Positions 34,508 to 43,134 of a stretch of DNA of 64,000 nucleotides are shown in pieces. Both the position numbers and the translations under genes were made by a program. The stretch is from NCBI RefSeq assembly GCF_003865035.1, contig NZ_BHVZ01000002.1, positions 186,001-250,000 of the forward strand, read 5' to 3'. The notes under the pieces were generated by a model that was not told where the DNA came from, searched no databases, and was given only the letters and a program-made list of their open reading frames with translations. Source of the DNA: Anaerotignum faecicola (GTDB lineage Bacteria; Bacillota; Clostridia; Lachnospirales; Anaerotignaceae). Numbering within the stretch: the stretch's first letter is position 1; every line of letters starts with the position of its first letter.

Positions 34508-35827
34508 TTACTCCCCCTTCAGCCGCCTCAGATGCTCCTGCATGCGCCGCTCCACGCCGTTCTCCGTCATTGCATAATATACCGTGCCAACCAATTCATC
34601 CGGCAGATATTGCTGCTTCACATAATGTCCGGGATAATCATGTGCGTATTTGTAGCCTACGCCATGCTCCAATTCCTTCGCACCGCTGTAATGGCTGTCC
34701 TTCAGGTGCGGCGGCACCGTCCGAATCCGAATATTGCGTACATCGCTCAGCGCCTTGTCAATCCCAAGATAGGCGGCATTGCTTTTCGGCGCACAGGCAA
34801 CGTATGTCACCGCCTGCGCCAAGGGAATCCGCCCCTCCGGCATCCCGATAAAATTGACCGCCTGCATGGCAGAAACCGCCACCTGCAAAGCGTGCGGATC
34901 TGCATTGCCGACATCCTCCGATGCACAGATAACAACCCGCCGCGCAATAAATTTCGGGTCTTCCCCTGCATAAATCATCTTCGCCAGATAATACAAAGCC
35001 GCATCTGGGTCAGATCCGCGCATGCTCTTGATGAACGCGGAAATCGTATCATAATGGTTGTCCCCATCCCTATCATAATTCAGCGCGCGCTTCTGGATAC
35101 ACTCCTGTGCCTCCTCCAAGGTAATGTGAATCGTTTTGTCCGTCTGCGGCTCCGTTGTCAGCACCGCAAGCTCCAAAGCGTTGAGCGCGGCTCTCGCGTC
35201 CCCGTTTGCCGTATTTGCAAGAAAATCCATCGCGTCCGCATCCATCCTCGCATGATAAACGCCCATGCCGTTTTTCTCATCCGTCAACGCCCGCTCCAGC
35301 AGCCTTTTGATGTCCCTGTCCTCAAGCTGCCGCAGCTCAAAGACAATCGAGCGGGAAACCAACGCCTTATTCACCTCAAAATAAGGATTTTCCGTTGTCG
35401 CCCCAATCAAAATCAGCGTCCCGTCCTCCACATGCGGCAGAAGGGCATCCTGCTGGCTTTTGTTAAACCTGTGAATCTCGTCAATAAACAAAATCGTCTT
35501 TTTGCCGTACATCCCAAGCTCCGCCTTGGCATCCTCCACCGTTTCCTTAATCTCCTTTATGCCTGCCGTTGTCGCGTTAATCTGGCAGAATTTGCTTTTC
35601 GTGGTGTTGGCAATGATTTTCGCCAGAGTGGTCTTGCCTGTCCCCGGCGGGCCATAAAAAATAACAGAGCTGAGCCTATCGCTCTGAATGGCTCTGTAAA
35701 GCAGCTTGCCCTTCCCGACAATATGCTCCTGTCCGACAAAATCCTCCAGGCAGCTTGGGCGCATCCTTGCCGCAAGCGGTGCCTCCTTGCCGCCCTGCAA
35801 GCTGCGGTTATATTCAAATAAGTCCAT
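34508..35827 (-). CDS. rarA: RarA/MgsA-type AAA+ replication-recombination ATPase
   Basis: 439 residues. The opening MDLFEYNRSLQGGKEAPLAARMRPSCLEDFVGQEHIVG is typical. Walker A is IFYGPPGTGKTTLAKII, Walker B ILFIDEIHRF, sensor 1 IGATTENPYFEVN, followed by the MgsA C-terminal part (GRIPLAQAVTYVACAPKSNAAYLGIDKAL and LKDSHYSGAKELEHGVGYKYAHD). The family acts at stalled replication forks, with clamp-loader-like folds. The ATG at 35827 is preferred over a GTG three codons upstream, though both sites are weak. A TTGAAA-17-TAAAAT promoter is upstream. Confidence 0.95.
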   Translation of the reverse strand: MDLFEYNRSLQGGKEAPLAARMRPSCLEDFVGQEHIVGKGKLLYRAIQSDRLSSVIFYGPPGTGKTTLAKIIANTTKSKFCQINATTAGIKEIKETVEDAKAELGMYGKKTILFIDEIHRFNKSQQDALLPHVEDGTLILIGATTENPYFEVNKALVSRSIVFELRQLEDRDIKRLLERALTDEKNGMGVYHARMDADAMDFLANTANGDARAALNALELAVLTTEPQTDKTIHITLEEAQECIQKRALNYDRDGDNHYDTISAFIKSMRGSDPDAALYYLAKMIYAGEDPKFIARRVVICASEDVGNADPHALQVAVSAMQAVNFIGMPEGRIPLAQAVTYVACAPKSNAAYLGIDKALSDVRNIRIRTVPPHLKDSHYSGAKELEHGVGYKYAHDYPGHYVKQQYLPDELVGTVYYAMTENGVERRMQEHLRRLKGE

Positions 35828-35860
35828 TTTTCTCACCGACTTTCCCTAAACACTCCTTCT

Positions 35861-35889
35861 ATTTTATAGTAGATTTTCCTTTATTTCAA
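35861..35889 (-). promoter_or_regulatory. Promoter of rarA
   Basis: TTGAAA at 35889-35884, 17-nt spacer, TAAAAT at 35866-35861 on the minus strand. Confidence 0.6.
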
Positions 35890-36018
35890 GGAAAAGAATC
35901 TGCCCGCTGTTCCTCAAAAAAATCATCCGATTCTGCACAATTTTCCGTTTTATTCTGTCCTTCTCCCGAAAAAAATGGTATACTACACAGGCATTTATCA
36001 TTTATAAAGGAGAAACTT

Positions 36019-37341
36019 ATGAAAAAACGTGATTCTTTTACCAACAGGCTCGGCTTCATCCTTGCCTGCGTGGGTTCCGCGGTCGGCATGGGCAATCTCT
36101 GGATGTTCCCGACAAGGGTCTCCCTTTACGGCGGCGGTTCCTTTCTGATTCCTTATTTTATCTTTGTTGTGCTGATTGGCGCAACAGGTGTCATCGGGGA
36201 AATGGCATTCGGGCGTGCGGCACGCTCCGGCCCTGTCAATGCCTTCGGTATGGCTCTGGAAAGCCGCGGCAAGCGCAAGCTGGGGGAGGCATTGGGGCTG
36301 ATTCCCATGGTCGGCGCACTGGCAATGGCAATCGGCTACACCGTTGTCATGGGCTGGATTCTGAAATACGCCGTCGGCACATTTACCGGTGCAACCCTTG
36401 CCCCTGCGGATGTCGATTCCTATGCGGCAGCATTTGGCGGCATGGCAAGCGCCTTCGGCAATAACGGGTGGCAGATTGCGGCACTGCTCCTCTGCATCCT
36501 GATTATGATGATGGGCATTGGGCAGGGCATCGAAAAAGCAAATAAAATCATGATGCCGCTGTTTTTTCTGCTGTTTGTCGGGCTTGCTGTCTATATTGCA
36601 TTACAGCCCGGTGCAGTTGCAGGCTATCGCTATATCTTTCGTGTAGACCCTGTCGCACTGAAAAGCCCTATGACATGGATTTACGCACTCGGACAGGCGT
36701 TCTTCTCCCTCTCCATCGCAGGCAACGGCACCATCATCTATGGCTCCTATCTCTCCGATGAAGAAAATATTCCTGCCTCTGCGGCGCGCGTTGCCTTCTT
36801 TGATACTCTGGCGGCATGCCTTGCGGCACTGGTCATCATTCCTGCCATGGCAACCACAGGCTCTCAGCTGGATCAGGGCGGTCCCGGGCTGATGTTCATC
36901 TTCCTGCCGCATCTGTTCCACAGCATGCCCGGCGGCTCTCTGTTCGCCATCATTTTCTTTGTGGCAGTGCTGTTCGCAGGGATGACCTCTCTCCTCAATC
37001 TGTATGAAACGCCCATCGCAACCCTACAGGAAAAATTCAACTTTGCCCGCGTGCCTGCCTGCCTTACCATCGGCATCATCGGCATCGTTGTTTCCATCTG
37101 TATCCAAGGCATTGTTTCCGGTTGGATGGATGTGCTGTCCATTTATATCTGCCCCCTCGGCGCAGGTCTGGCGGCAATCATGTTCTTCTGGTTCTGCAAG
37201 CGTGAATTTGTGGAAGCAGAGGTCAATAAGGGACGGGATAAGCCCCTGTTCCCTTGGTTCTATCCGCTCTGTAAATATGTCCTCTGCCCCGTCTGCGTTC
37301 TGGTGCTGATTCTCGGCGCACTGAACGGCGGCATCGGCTAA
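36019..37341 (+). CDS. Sodium-dependent amino-acid transporter, NSS/SNF family
   Basis: 440 residues, about 11-12 membrane helices. The first helix carries the sodium and substrate site: RLGFILACVGSAVGMGNLWMFPTRVSLYGGGSFLIPYF, comparable with LeuT's unwound helix 1. Further family segments are GEMAFGRAARSGPVNAFG and FFSLSIAGNGTIIYGSYLSDEENIP. The protein is expected to use a sodium gradient to import an amino acid. The ATG at 36019 has AAAGGAG in front; the open frame upstream covers the rarA start. It ends 1 nt before a perfect palindromic terminator. A second family member is at 60849. Confidence 0.93.
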   Translation: MKKRDSFTNRLGFILACVGSAVGMGNLWMFPTRVSLYGGGSFLIPYFIFVVLIGATGVIGEMAFGRAARSGPVNAFGMALESRGKRKLGEALGLIPMVGALAMAIGYTVVMGWILKYAVGTFTGATLAPADVDSYAAAFGGMASAFGNNGWQIAALLLCILIMMMGIGQGIEKANKIMMPLFFLLFVGLAVYIALQPGAVAGYRYIFRVDPVALKSPMTWIYALGQAFFSLSIAGNGTIIYGSYLSDEENIPASAARVAFFDTLAACLAALVIIPAMATTGSQLDQGGPGLMFIFLPHLFHSMPGGSLFAIIFFVAVLFAGMTSLLNLYETPIATLQEKFNFARVPACLTIGIIGIVVSICIQGIVSGWMDVLSIYICPLGAGLAAIMFFWFCKREFVEAEVNKGRDKPLFPWFYPLCKYVLCPVCVLVLILGALNGGIG

Positions 37342-37394
37342 GCAATAAAAAAGCCCTACTGTAAGCTAAGCTTACAGTAGGGCTTTTTTATTGC
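37342..37394. terminator. Perfect 26-bp palindromic bidirectional terminator
   Basis: Two perfect 26-nt arms around a single centre base (37368), each with a run of six A or T and AGCCCTACTGTAAGCT as the stem. It serves the NSS gene and queA, whose stop codons touch both edges. Confidence 0.95.
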
Positions 37395-38432
37395 TCATTT
37401 TTCTTTTGCCAGAAACAGACACGCATCCCCGAAGCTAAAGAACCGATACCGCTCCTTTACCGCCTCGGCATAGCTTTCCATCACAAGCTCCTTCCCCATC
37501 AGCGCAGAAACCAGCATAATCAGCGTAGATTCCGGCAGATGGAAATTTGTCACAAGGCAATCCACCGCCTTGAAGGTGTATCCGGGATAAATGAAAATCT
37601 TCGTCCAGCCGCTTTTGGGCTGAATCACGCCGTTTTCATCCGTTACGGATTCCAGTGTTCTTGTGCTTGTTGTGCCGACGGCAATGATGCGGCCGCCGTT
37701 TTTCTTCGTTTCATTCATAATCGCCGCCTGCTCCGGCTCTACCACATAATACTCAGAGTGCATTTCATGCTCCAGCACATCCTCCACCTTCACGGGGCGA
37801 AAGGTGCCCAGACCAACATGCAGGGTAACATGGGCAATCCTTACCCCCATGTCTTCAATTTCCTTTAATAATTCCGGCGTAAAATGCAGACCTGCCGTGG
37901 GTGCCGCCGCAGAGCCCTCATGCTCCGCATAAACCGTCTGATAACGGTTTTTGTCCTCCAGCTTATGCGTAATGTAGGGGGGCAGGGGCATTTCTCCCAG
38001 CTCCTCCAGAATATTTTCAAACACGCCCTCATATTCAAATTTGATAATACGATTGCCGCCTTCGATGACCTCTAAAACCTCCGCAATCAGCTTGCCGCCG
38101 CCAAAGGAAATCCTGTCACCGGGGCGCGCTTTTTTCCCCGGGCGCACCAGAACCTCCCATGTATCCATATCCTTTCTCACCAGCAAAAGAATCTCCATCG
38201 CCGCGCCTGTGCCGACTCTTTCGCCGTATAATCTGGCAGGCAAAACCTTGGTATTGTTGATAACCAGACAGTCCCCTGCGCGCAGATACTCTTTAATGTC
38301 CCGAAAATGCCGATGCTCACGCTTTCCGCTGTCCTTATGCACCACCATCAGACGGCTGGATGCTCTGTCCGCAAGCGGCTCCTGCGCAATCAATTCTTCA
38401 GGCAGGTCAAAGTAAAAATCACTTGTTTTCAT
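37395..38432 (-). CDS. queA: S-adenosylmethionine:tRNA ribosyltransferase-isomerase
   Basis: 345 residues, the expected length. Landmarks: [87 protein letters not shown], and [19 protein letters not shown]. QueA transfers a ribosyl group from SAM to preQ1 in tRNA to form epoxyqueuosine, in the cytosol. AGAGGAAC precedes the ATG. It is the last gene of the spoIID-type/three-small-gene unit, 12 nt after the 38445 gene. Confidence 0.97.
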   Translation of the reverse strand: MKTSDFYFDLPEELIAQEPLADRASSRLMVVHKDSGKREHRHFRDIKEYLRAGDCLVINNTKVLPARLYGERVGTGAAMEILLLVRKDMDTWEVLVRPGKKARPGDRISFGGGKLIAEVLEVIEGGNRIIKFEYEGVFENILEELGEMPLPPYITHKLEDKNRYQTVYAEHEGSAAAPTAGLHFTPELLKEIEDMGVRIAHVTLHVGLGTFRPVKVEDVLEHEMHSEYYVVEPEQAAIMNETKKNGGRIIAVGTTSTRTLESVTDENGVIQPKSGWTKIFIYPGYTFKAVDCLVTNFHLPESTLIMLVSALMGKELVMESYAEAVKERYRFFSFGDACLFLAKEK

Positions 38433-38444
38433 TTCTGTTCCTCT

Positions 38445-38714
38445 TTATCTTCTCAACATATAATCCGCCGCATATTTCTCACCGAAAATCCTCAGCATTT
38501 CCTTACGGTACATCCGCGTGGAATCATCGGGCAGATAATCAAACCCTTCTATATCATAATCATGCAGCACATAGCGTTCCTCCATATCCTGCGAATTGAT
38601 AACCACCTCAGGGTCTGTCACCTTGCGGAAAATGCTCACAATTTCGCAGTCGGGGTCGGAAATGACACGCATAATCTGCAAAATTTCATCATCCTTGAGT
38701 CTTTTTACATACAT
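38445..38714 (-). CDS. Small acidic protein, paralogue of its neighbour
   Basis: 89 residues, soluble, no signal peptide. I do not recognise a family. It aligns by eye with the next gene upstream: (L-x-x-x-x-I-x-x-I/V-M-x-V-I-S-D) at the start, (Y-x-L-H-D-Y) in the middle, and (Y-R-K-x-M/E-x-x-x-F-G-E-x-Y-x-x-x-Y-M/L) at the end. The AGGGGG site fixes the ATG. Both lie between a SpoIID-like gene and queA on one strand with short gaps. Confidence 0.7.
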   Translation of the reverse strand: MYVKRLKDDEILQIMRVISDPDCEIVSIFRKVTDPEVVINSQDMEERYVLHDYDIEGFDYLPDDSTRMYRKEMLRIFGEKYAADYMLRR

Positions 38715-38726
38715 ATCCGTTCCCCC

Positions 38727-39029
38727 TTAATATTCCATCAGATATTTTACAACATACGGCTCACCGAACCATTCATACATCATTTTTCTGTAAATATAAT
38801 CGGAGCCTGCACCTGCGCGATTCTTTCCTCTGATGAAATAATCATGCAGCTGATAGGTTTCAATATCCTCCTGAAATTTCGCCGTTACCTCCGGCACAGC
38901 GGAAACCGCAACCGCATCCTCAAAGCTTTTATCATAGGTACGGATTTTCAGAATCGTCAGTGCGCCGTCATCGGAAATGACATTCATCACCTTTCTGATT
39001 TGTTCCTCCGTCAGCTTTTCACAAAACAT
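38727..39029 (-). CDS. Small protein, paralogue of its neighbour
   Basis: 100 residues from the ATG at 39029, which has AAAGGAGG in front; a longer frame to 39071 would overlap the upstream gene. It shares with the 38445 product the VMNVISDD start, the QLHDYFI core and the YRKMMYEWFGEPYVVKYLMEY end, with an 11-residue insertion in the middle. No known domain, membrane helix or signal peptide is visible. The two are probably old tandem duplicates that form a pair or sense the same thing. Confidence 0.75.
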   Translation of the reverse strand: MFCEKLTEEQIRKVMNVISDDGALTILKIRTYDKSFEDAVAVSAVPEVTAKFQEDIETYQLHDYFIRGKNRAGAGSDYIYRKMMYEWFGEPYVVKYLMEY

Positions 39030-39031
39030 TT

Positions 39032-39292
39032 TTATGCCTCCTTTGCCCAATCGGCTGCTATTTTCTCCCAAAGCAGCTCCTTCCCGACACCGCAGAGTGT
39101 CTCTCTGACTGCCGCTTCGCTTGCCGCAATCCTGCGGTGCATGCCGCCGCAGCGCAGCCCCTCATCCAGAAACAGCCAAAGCCCATCCCCTGCCGTTTCC
39201 CCTGTCAGGTTCGTTTCGGAAAAAACAACCGTATTGCCGTTTTCATCCTGCCAGCCCGTTCGGGAAAGCAGGAAGGCTCTGAATTCCTTCAT
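39032..39292 (-). CDS. Small protein of unknown function
   Basis: 86 residues, soluble. It reads MKEFRAFLLSRTGWQDENGN at the start and has a glycine- and aromatic-rich middle (GDGLWLFLDEGLRCGGMHRR) and a helical C terminus ending LLWEKIAADWAKEA. No family recognised. GAGGG lies 9 nt before the ATG, and the gap from the SpoIID-like gene is 5 nt, so translation is likely coupled. It is not similar to the two paralogues after it. Confidence 0.65.
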   Translation of the reverse strand: MKEFRAFLLSRTGWQDENGNTVVFSETNLTGETAGDGLWLFLDEGLRCGGMHRRIAASEAAVRETLCGVGKELLWEKIAADWAKEA

Positions 39293-39297
39293 AAATA

Positions 39298-40863
39298 TCA
39301 GCCCTCAATCGTAATGCCTGTATAGTAATGGCACAGAATTTCCTTATAATCATAGCCCATCTGTGCCATGCCCTGTGCGCCCTTCTGGCTCAAGCCGACA
39401 CCATGACCGCTGCCGCTGCCGGAAAATACGAATTTTCCATTCGCAACGGTGCTGATGCTCACGTTGTAAACCGCATAGGCTCCGTTATCGGTATTCTGCG
39501 CAGGCTGTGCTGCATCCACATCAACGGAAAGCTTTTTCCCATTCAGATAGGAAAGCGCACCCTCTGTTTTTGCAACAATGCCCTGCCTTGCTGCCGCAGA
39601 AAGCAGACCGCCCTTCGCGCTTGTGCTCGTGCCGCCCGTTACCGTGCCGCCCTTGCCGTTAATTGTAAACATCTTGCTCGGCAGTGTGCCGCAGGCAGAG
39701 GAAAAATAGGTCCGAATGGCTTCCTTCGTCAGCGTTTTTGTACCGCTTGTGCCGACGATTTGCAGCTCCTGCACCCGCCCGCCTGTGGAAAGCTTCGTAA
39801 TCACAATATCCTTTGCTGTGCCGATATTCTCACCCTTCGCCTGCAAAAGCGCAGTCAGCTCATCCAGTGTCAAAGTCTTTGTCCAGCTGTTATCGCCATA
39901 TTCCCCCGGTTCGGGAACCGCACGCAGATACGGCACCGCCGTATTCCATACGTTTTCACTGCTTTCGGTATAGCCGCCTGTAGATGCGGAGAACACCGCT
40001 TCAATCGGGCTGCCGTTGTAGCAGGCAACCTCGCCTGCCGTTGCATCTACCGCCGCTGTGGTGGCATCCGACTCATTGCTGTAGCCCTTATAAACCTGAC
40101 AGGCTGTGGTGTCGCAGAGCTGATAGCCGCTGCCCGTATGCGCGCCCAGCTTCGTCATGGCATAGGTGCGCGCCGCAACCGCCTGCGCCTTCAGCGCTTC
40201 TGCGTCATAGCTTTTCGGCATTTCGGAAGGCACCACGCCGTAGAGATATTCCTCTAAGCCAATGATATTCACGCCCGTCATGCTGCTGCCATTCACGGAA
40301 AACGTCAGCATTCCGCGGTAGGGCATGCTGTTGAGCTTAAAGGTATCTGCCACATTGCCGCCCATCATGACGGCATTCTCCGGCACAAGCACAGGGGCTT
40401 CGCCGCCCGTAATCGCAACGCCCTCAAAGGAAACGCGGCTTGCATTTTCATCTGCCGCAGCCTCCACAGCGGAAACAGAGGCATCCTTCACATAGACCGT
40501 CCAGTCCCCTCCGCTCAGGTACGCCGCATAGGTGTCCAATCCGCTTTTTTTCATGTCATTTGCCATGTCCAATGCGTCCGCACAGTCCATCGTTTTGTCC
40601 ACTGCGATATAGTCCCCCACGGCAGGCCTTGCCGTAAACAGACCGCTTGAGGTAATCACGCCGCCCCTTTGAAAGCCATCGCCCTTCTGCATGCCAATCT
40701 GCAATTCCCACACACCGATGCTTGCGGATGCCACGTTTTTACAAACCGATTCCAGCCCGACACGCACCGTATCGGGTACTGTATATGCCATTGCTTCTAC
40801 GGGTGCCGCACTCAAAAGCATGGCACACGCCAGAATCGAAGCAATTTTCTTTTTTCCCTTCAT
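39298..40863 (-). CDS. SpoIID/LytB domain protein
   Basis: 521 residues with an N-terminal signal peptide (MKGKKKIASILACAMLLSAA, cleavage near AMA). Residues about 30-150 look like a SPOR-type or similar small binding domain; the SpoIID domain follows at about 200-360: YRGMLTFSVNGSSMTGVNIIGLEEYLYGVVPSEMP, EALKAQAVAARTYAMTKLG, CDTTACQVYKGY, and the closing GSGHGVGLSQKGAQGMAQMGYDYKEIL. SpoIID relatives cleave denuded peptidoglycan glycan strands; the conserved glutamate in VVPSEMP is present. It could be a sporulation or vegetative cell-wall enzyme; it is longer than classical SpoIID and has no SpoIIR partner here. Confidence 0.92.
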   Translation of the reverse strand: MKGKKKIASILACAMLLSAAPVEAMAYTVPDTVRVGLESVCKNVASASIGVWELQIGMQKGDGFQRGGVITSSGLFTARPAVGDYIAVDKTMDCADALDMANDMKKSGLDTYAAYLSGGDWTVYVKDASVSAVEAAADENASRVSFEGVAITGGEAPVLVPENAVMMGGNVADTFKLNSMPYRGMLTFSVNGSSMTGVNIIGLEEYLYGVVPSEMPKSYDAEALKAQAVAARTYAMTKLGAHTGSGYQLCDTTACQVYKGYSNESDATTAAVDATAGEVACYNGSPIEAVFSASTGGYTESSENVWNTAVPYLRAVPEPGEYGDNSWTKTLTLDELTALLQAKGENIGTAKDIVITKLSTGGRVQELQIVGTSGTKTLTKEAIRTYFSSACGTLPSKMFTINGKGGTVTGGTSTSAKGGLLSAAARQGIVAKTEGALSYLNGKKLSVDVDAAQPAQNTDNGAYAVYNVSISTVANGKFVFSGSGSGHGVGLSQKGAQGMAQMGYDYKEILCHYYTGITIEG

Positions 40864-40920
40864 ATCTATCCCTCCTCATGATTTTTGGAGCTGTTTCCTT
40901 CTTTTGTATGCTATCGTTTC

Positions 40921-40929
40921 ATTATAGCA
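40921..40929 (-). promoter_or_regulatory. Extended -10 promoter of the SpoIID-type operon
   Basis: TGCTATAAT on the minus strand, about 60 nt before the start; the -35 match is poor. Confidence 0.5.
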
Positions 40930-41005
40930 CAACTTTCTTCTTTCTTACAGGGGAAATTCCGATTTCTTGTTTTTATATGAATACAAAAAACTTTCAAATT
41001 TTGTA

Positions 41006-41034
41006 TTGACAAAAAAGCAATTTGGTGATTAAAT
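41006..41034 (+). promoter_or_regulatory. Promoter of the leucine operon
   Basis: TTGACA at 41006-41011, 17-nt spacer, TTAAAT at 41029-41034, directly before the T-box leader. Confidence 0.8.
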
Positions 41035-41044
41035 TGTATTCATT

Positions 41045-41341
41045 CCAATACAACACAACAAACACAGGGAAGAGGAGTAGTAAAACCTTTGGATGTTTTC
41101 AGAGAGTCTGCGGCTGGTGCGAGCAGATAACGGAAGAATGTTTGAACTGGCCTCGGAGTGGTTCGCTGAACTGAACACAAGTAGGCGCAACCGGCGAGTC
41201 GGCCGTTATACCGACAGGATATTGGTTCTTACAGCCTGTATCTGGGAAAGTGTATTCCTTTTCGGGAATAAAAAAGAGTGGTACCGCGGAGATTTCTGGT
41301 CTTTCGTCTCTTAATGAGGGAGATGAAGGGCTTTTTCTTTT
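41045..41341 (+). promoter_or_regulatory. T-box leader (tRNA-Leu) of the leu operon
   Basis: The T-box sequence GAGTGGTACCGCGG is at 41276-41289. Terminator arms CTTTCGTCTC (41301-41310) and GAGATGAAGG (41320-41329) pair with two G-U pairs and are followed by a T-rich run. In stem I the AGAGAG block and the GAACTGGCCTCGGAG segment are visible, with CTC (41152-41154), a leucine codon, as the likely specifier. Uncharged tRNA-Leu should switch on leuACDB. Confidence 0.9.
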
Positions 41342-41430
41342 GCTCATCGCTCATTCTAACCACGCATACAAACGAACCAAAGATAAAATCAAACAAAAAA
41401 CACACGCAGAATTTTAAGGAGGAACTACCA

Positions 41431-43089
41431 ATGATGAACTACACAAAATACAGACCCTACCCCACAATGGACATGCCCAACCGCAAATGGCCCAATAACA
41501 CCATCACAAAAGCACCCGTATGGTGCAGCGTTGACATGAGAGACGGCAACCAGTCCTTGGAAATTCCCATGAACCTGCCCGAAAAACTGAAATTCTTCCA
41601 GTTTCTGGTGGATACAGGGTTTAAGGAAATCGAAATCGGCTTCCCTGCGGCAAGCGATACCGAATTTGAATTTGCAAGATGCCTGATTGACAACAACCTG
41701 ATTCCCGATGATGTTACCGTACAGGTGCTGACACAGAGCAGACCCCACATCATCCATAAAACCTTCGAAGCATTGAAGGGTGCAAAAAAAGCAATCGTAC
41801 ATCTGTATAACTCCACCTCCACCCTGCAAAGAGATGTTGTTTTCGGCAATTCCATGCAGGAAACCATTGATCTGGCAGTTGCAGGCGCAAAGCAGATTAA
41901 GGAAGAAGCAGCAGCTATCCCCGAAACGGAGTTTTTCTTTGAATATTCTCCCGAAAGCTTCACAGGCACAGAAATGCCCTTTGCCGTAGAAATCTGCAAT
42001 GCGGTTCTGGATGTCTGGGAGCCCACACCCGACCACAAGGCAATCATCAACCTGCCCTCTACCGTAGAAATGGCGACACCCAATATCTACGCCGACCAGA
42101 TTGAATACTGCTGTGAAAACCTGAAATACAGAAACAGCATTTACGTCAGCCTGCATGCACACAACGACCGCGGCACAGCCGTAGCGGCAACCGAGCTGGC
42201 TATGCTGGCAGGGGCTGACCGTGTGGAAGGCACACTGTTCGGCAACGGCGAAAGAACCGGCAACACAGACATCATGAATGTAGCCATGAACATCTTCTCT
42301 CAGGGCATTGACCCCGAACTGGATTTCAGCCATATTGATGAAGCCGTAAAGATTTACGAGGAATCCACAAGAATGAGCATTTCCCCCAGACACCCCTATG
42401 CAGGCTCTCTGGTTTATACAGCCTTCTCCGGTTCTCATCAGGATGCCATCAGAAAGGGTATGGAAGCAATGAAGCAGCATCCCGACCACTGGGAGGTTCC
42501 TTATCTGCCCATCGACCCTATGGATGTCGGCAGAAACTACGACCCCATCGTTCGTATCAACAGCCAGAGCGGCAAGGGCGGCGTTGCCTTCGTTCTGGAA
42601 CAGAATTTCGGTCTGTATCTGCCCAAGGCCTTCCAGCAGGATTTCAGCACTGTTACCACAAGCATGAGCGACAGACAGCATAAGGATCTGACACCTGCTG
42701 ATATCTACGAAGCATTCATCGACCATTATGTAGACGGCAGAGCCCCTCTGGAGCTGGTTACATATAAGGAAATCGTTCTGAAAAATCATGAGGACGTTGC
42801 CATTGAGGCAGAATGTAACTTCAACGGCAAGCCCCTTACATTGAAAGGCACCGGCAACGGCATTATTTCCGCTCTTTGCCATGCCATCGAGGACTACTTC
42901 CATATCGTGATGGAGGTTGTGGACTACAGAGAACATTCCATGTCCCACGGCACAAAATCCCGTGCAATCTCCTACATCCAGATTGCCGATAACGAAGGCG
43001 GCATATATTTCGGCGCAGGCACATCCAGCAATATCACAAAATCCGGTCTGCGTGCGGTAGTGAGCACAACAAACAAGATTATCAGATAA
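41431..43089 (+). CDS. leuA: 2-isopropylmalate synthase (long form)
   Basis: 552 residues from the ATG at 41431, where AAGGAGG lies 9 nt upstream; the open frame before it is the T-box. It has the HMGL-like catalytic domain: VWCSVDMRDGNQSLEIPM with the metal-binding aspartate, KEIEIGFPAASDTEF, SLHAHNDRGTAVAATELAMLAGADRVEGTLFGNGERTGNTD, and a C-terminal regulatory domain (VDYREHSMSHGTKSRAISYIQIAD) for leucine feedback. This is the roughly 550-residue class seen in yeast, actinobacteria and some Clostridia. It condenses acetyl-CoA and 2-ketoisovalerate, the first committed step to leucine. Confidence 0.96.
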   Translation: MMNYTKYRPYPTMDMPNRKWPNNTITKAPVWCSVDMRDGNQSLEIPMNLPEKLKFFQFLVDTGFKEIEIGFPAASDTEFEFARCLIDNNLIPDDVTVQVLTQSRPHIIHKTFEALKGAKKAIVHLYNSTSTLQRDVVFGNSMQETIDLAVAGAKQIKEEAAAIPETEFFFEYSPESFTGTEMPFAVEICNAVLDVWEPTPDHKAIINLPSTVEMATPNIYADQIEYCCENLKYRNSIYVSLHAHNDRGTAVAATELAMLAGADRVEGTLFGNGERTGNTDIMNVAMNIFSQGIDPELDFSHIDEAVKIYEESTRMSISPRHPYAGSLVYTAFSGSHQDAIRKGMEAMKQHPDHWEVPYLPIDPMDVGRNYDPIVRINSQSGKGGVAFVLEQNFGLYLPKAFQQDFSTVTTSMSDRQHKDLTPADIYEAFIDHYVDGRAPLELVTYKEIVLKNHEDVAIEAECNFNGKPLTLKGTGNGIISALCHAIEDYFHIVMEVVDYREHSMSHGTKSRAISYIQIADNEGGIYFGAGTSSNITKSGLRAVVSTTNKIIR

Positions 43090-43134
43090 GAAAAGAGTAA
43101 GAGAGTACAAAAGAAATTTTTGGAGGATAGCATC

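Noticed and set aside
41278..41430. N-terminal extension of LeuA
   Set aside because: The extra codons lie in the T-box terminator; the AAGGAGG site sets the start at 41431.
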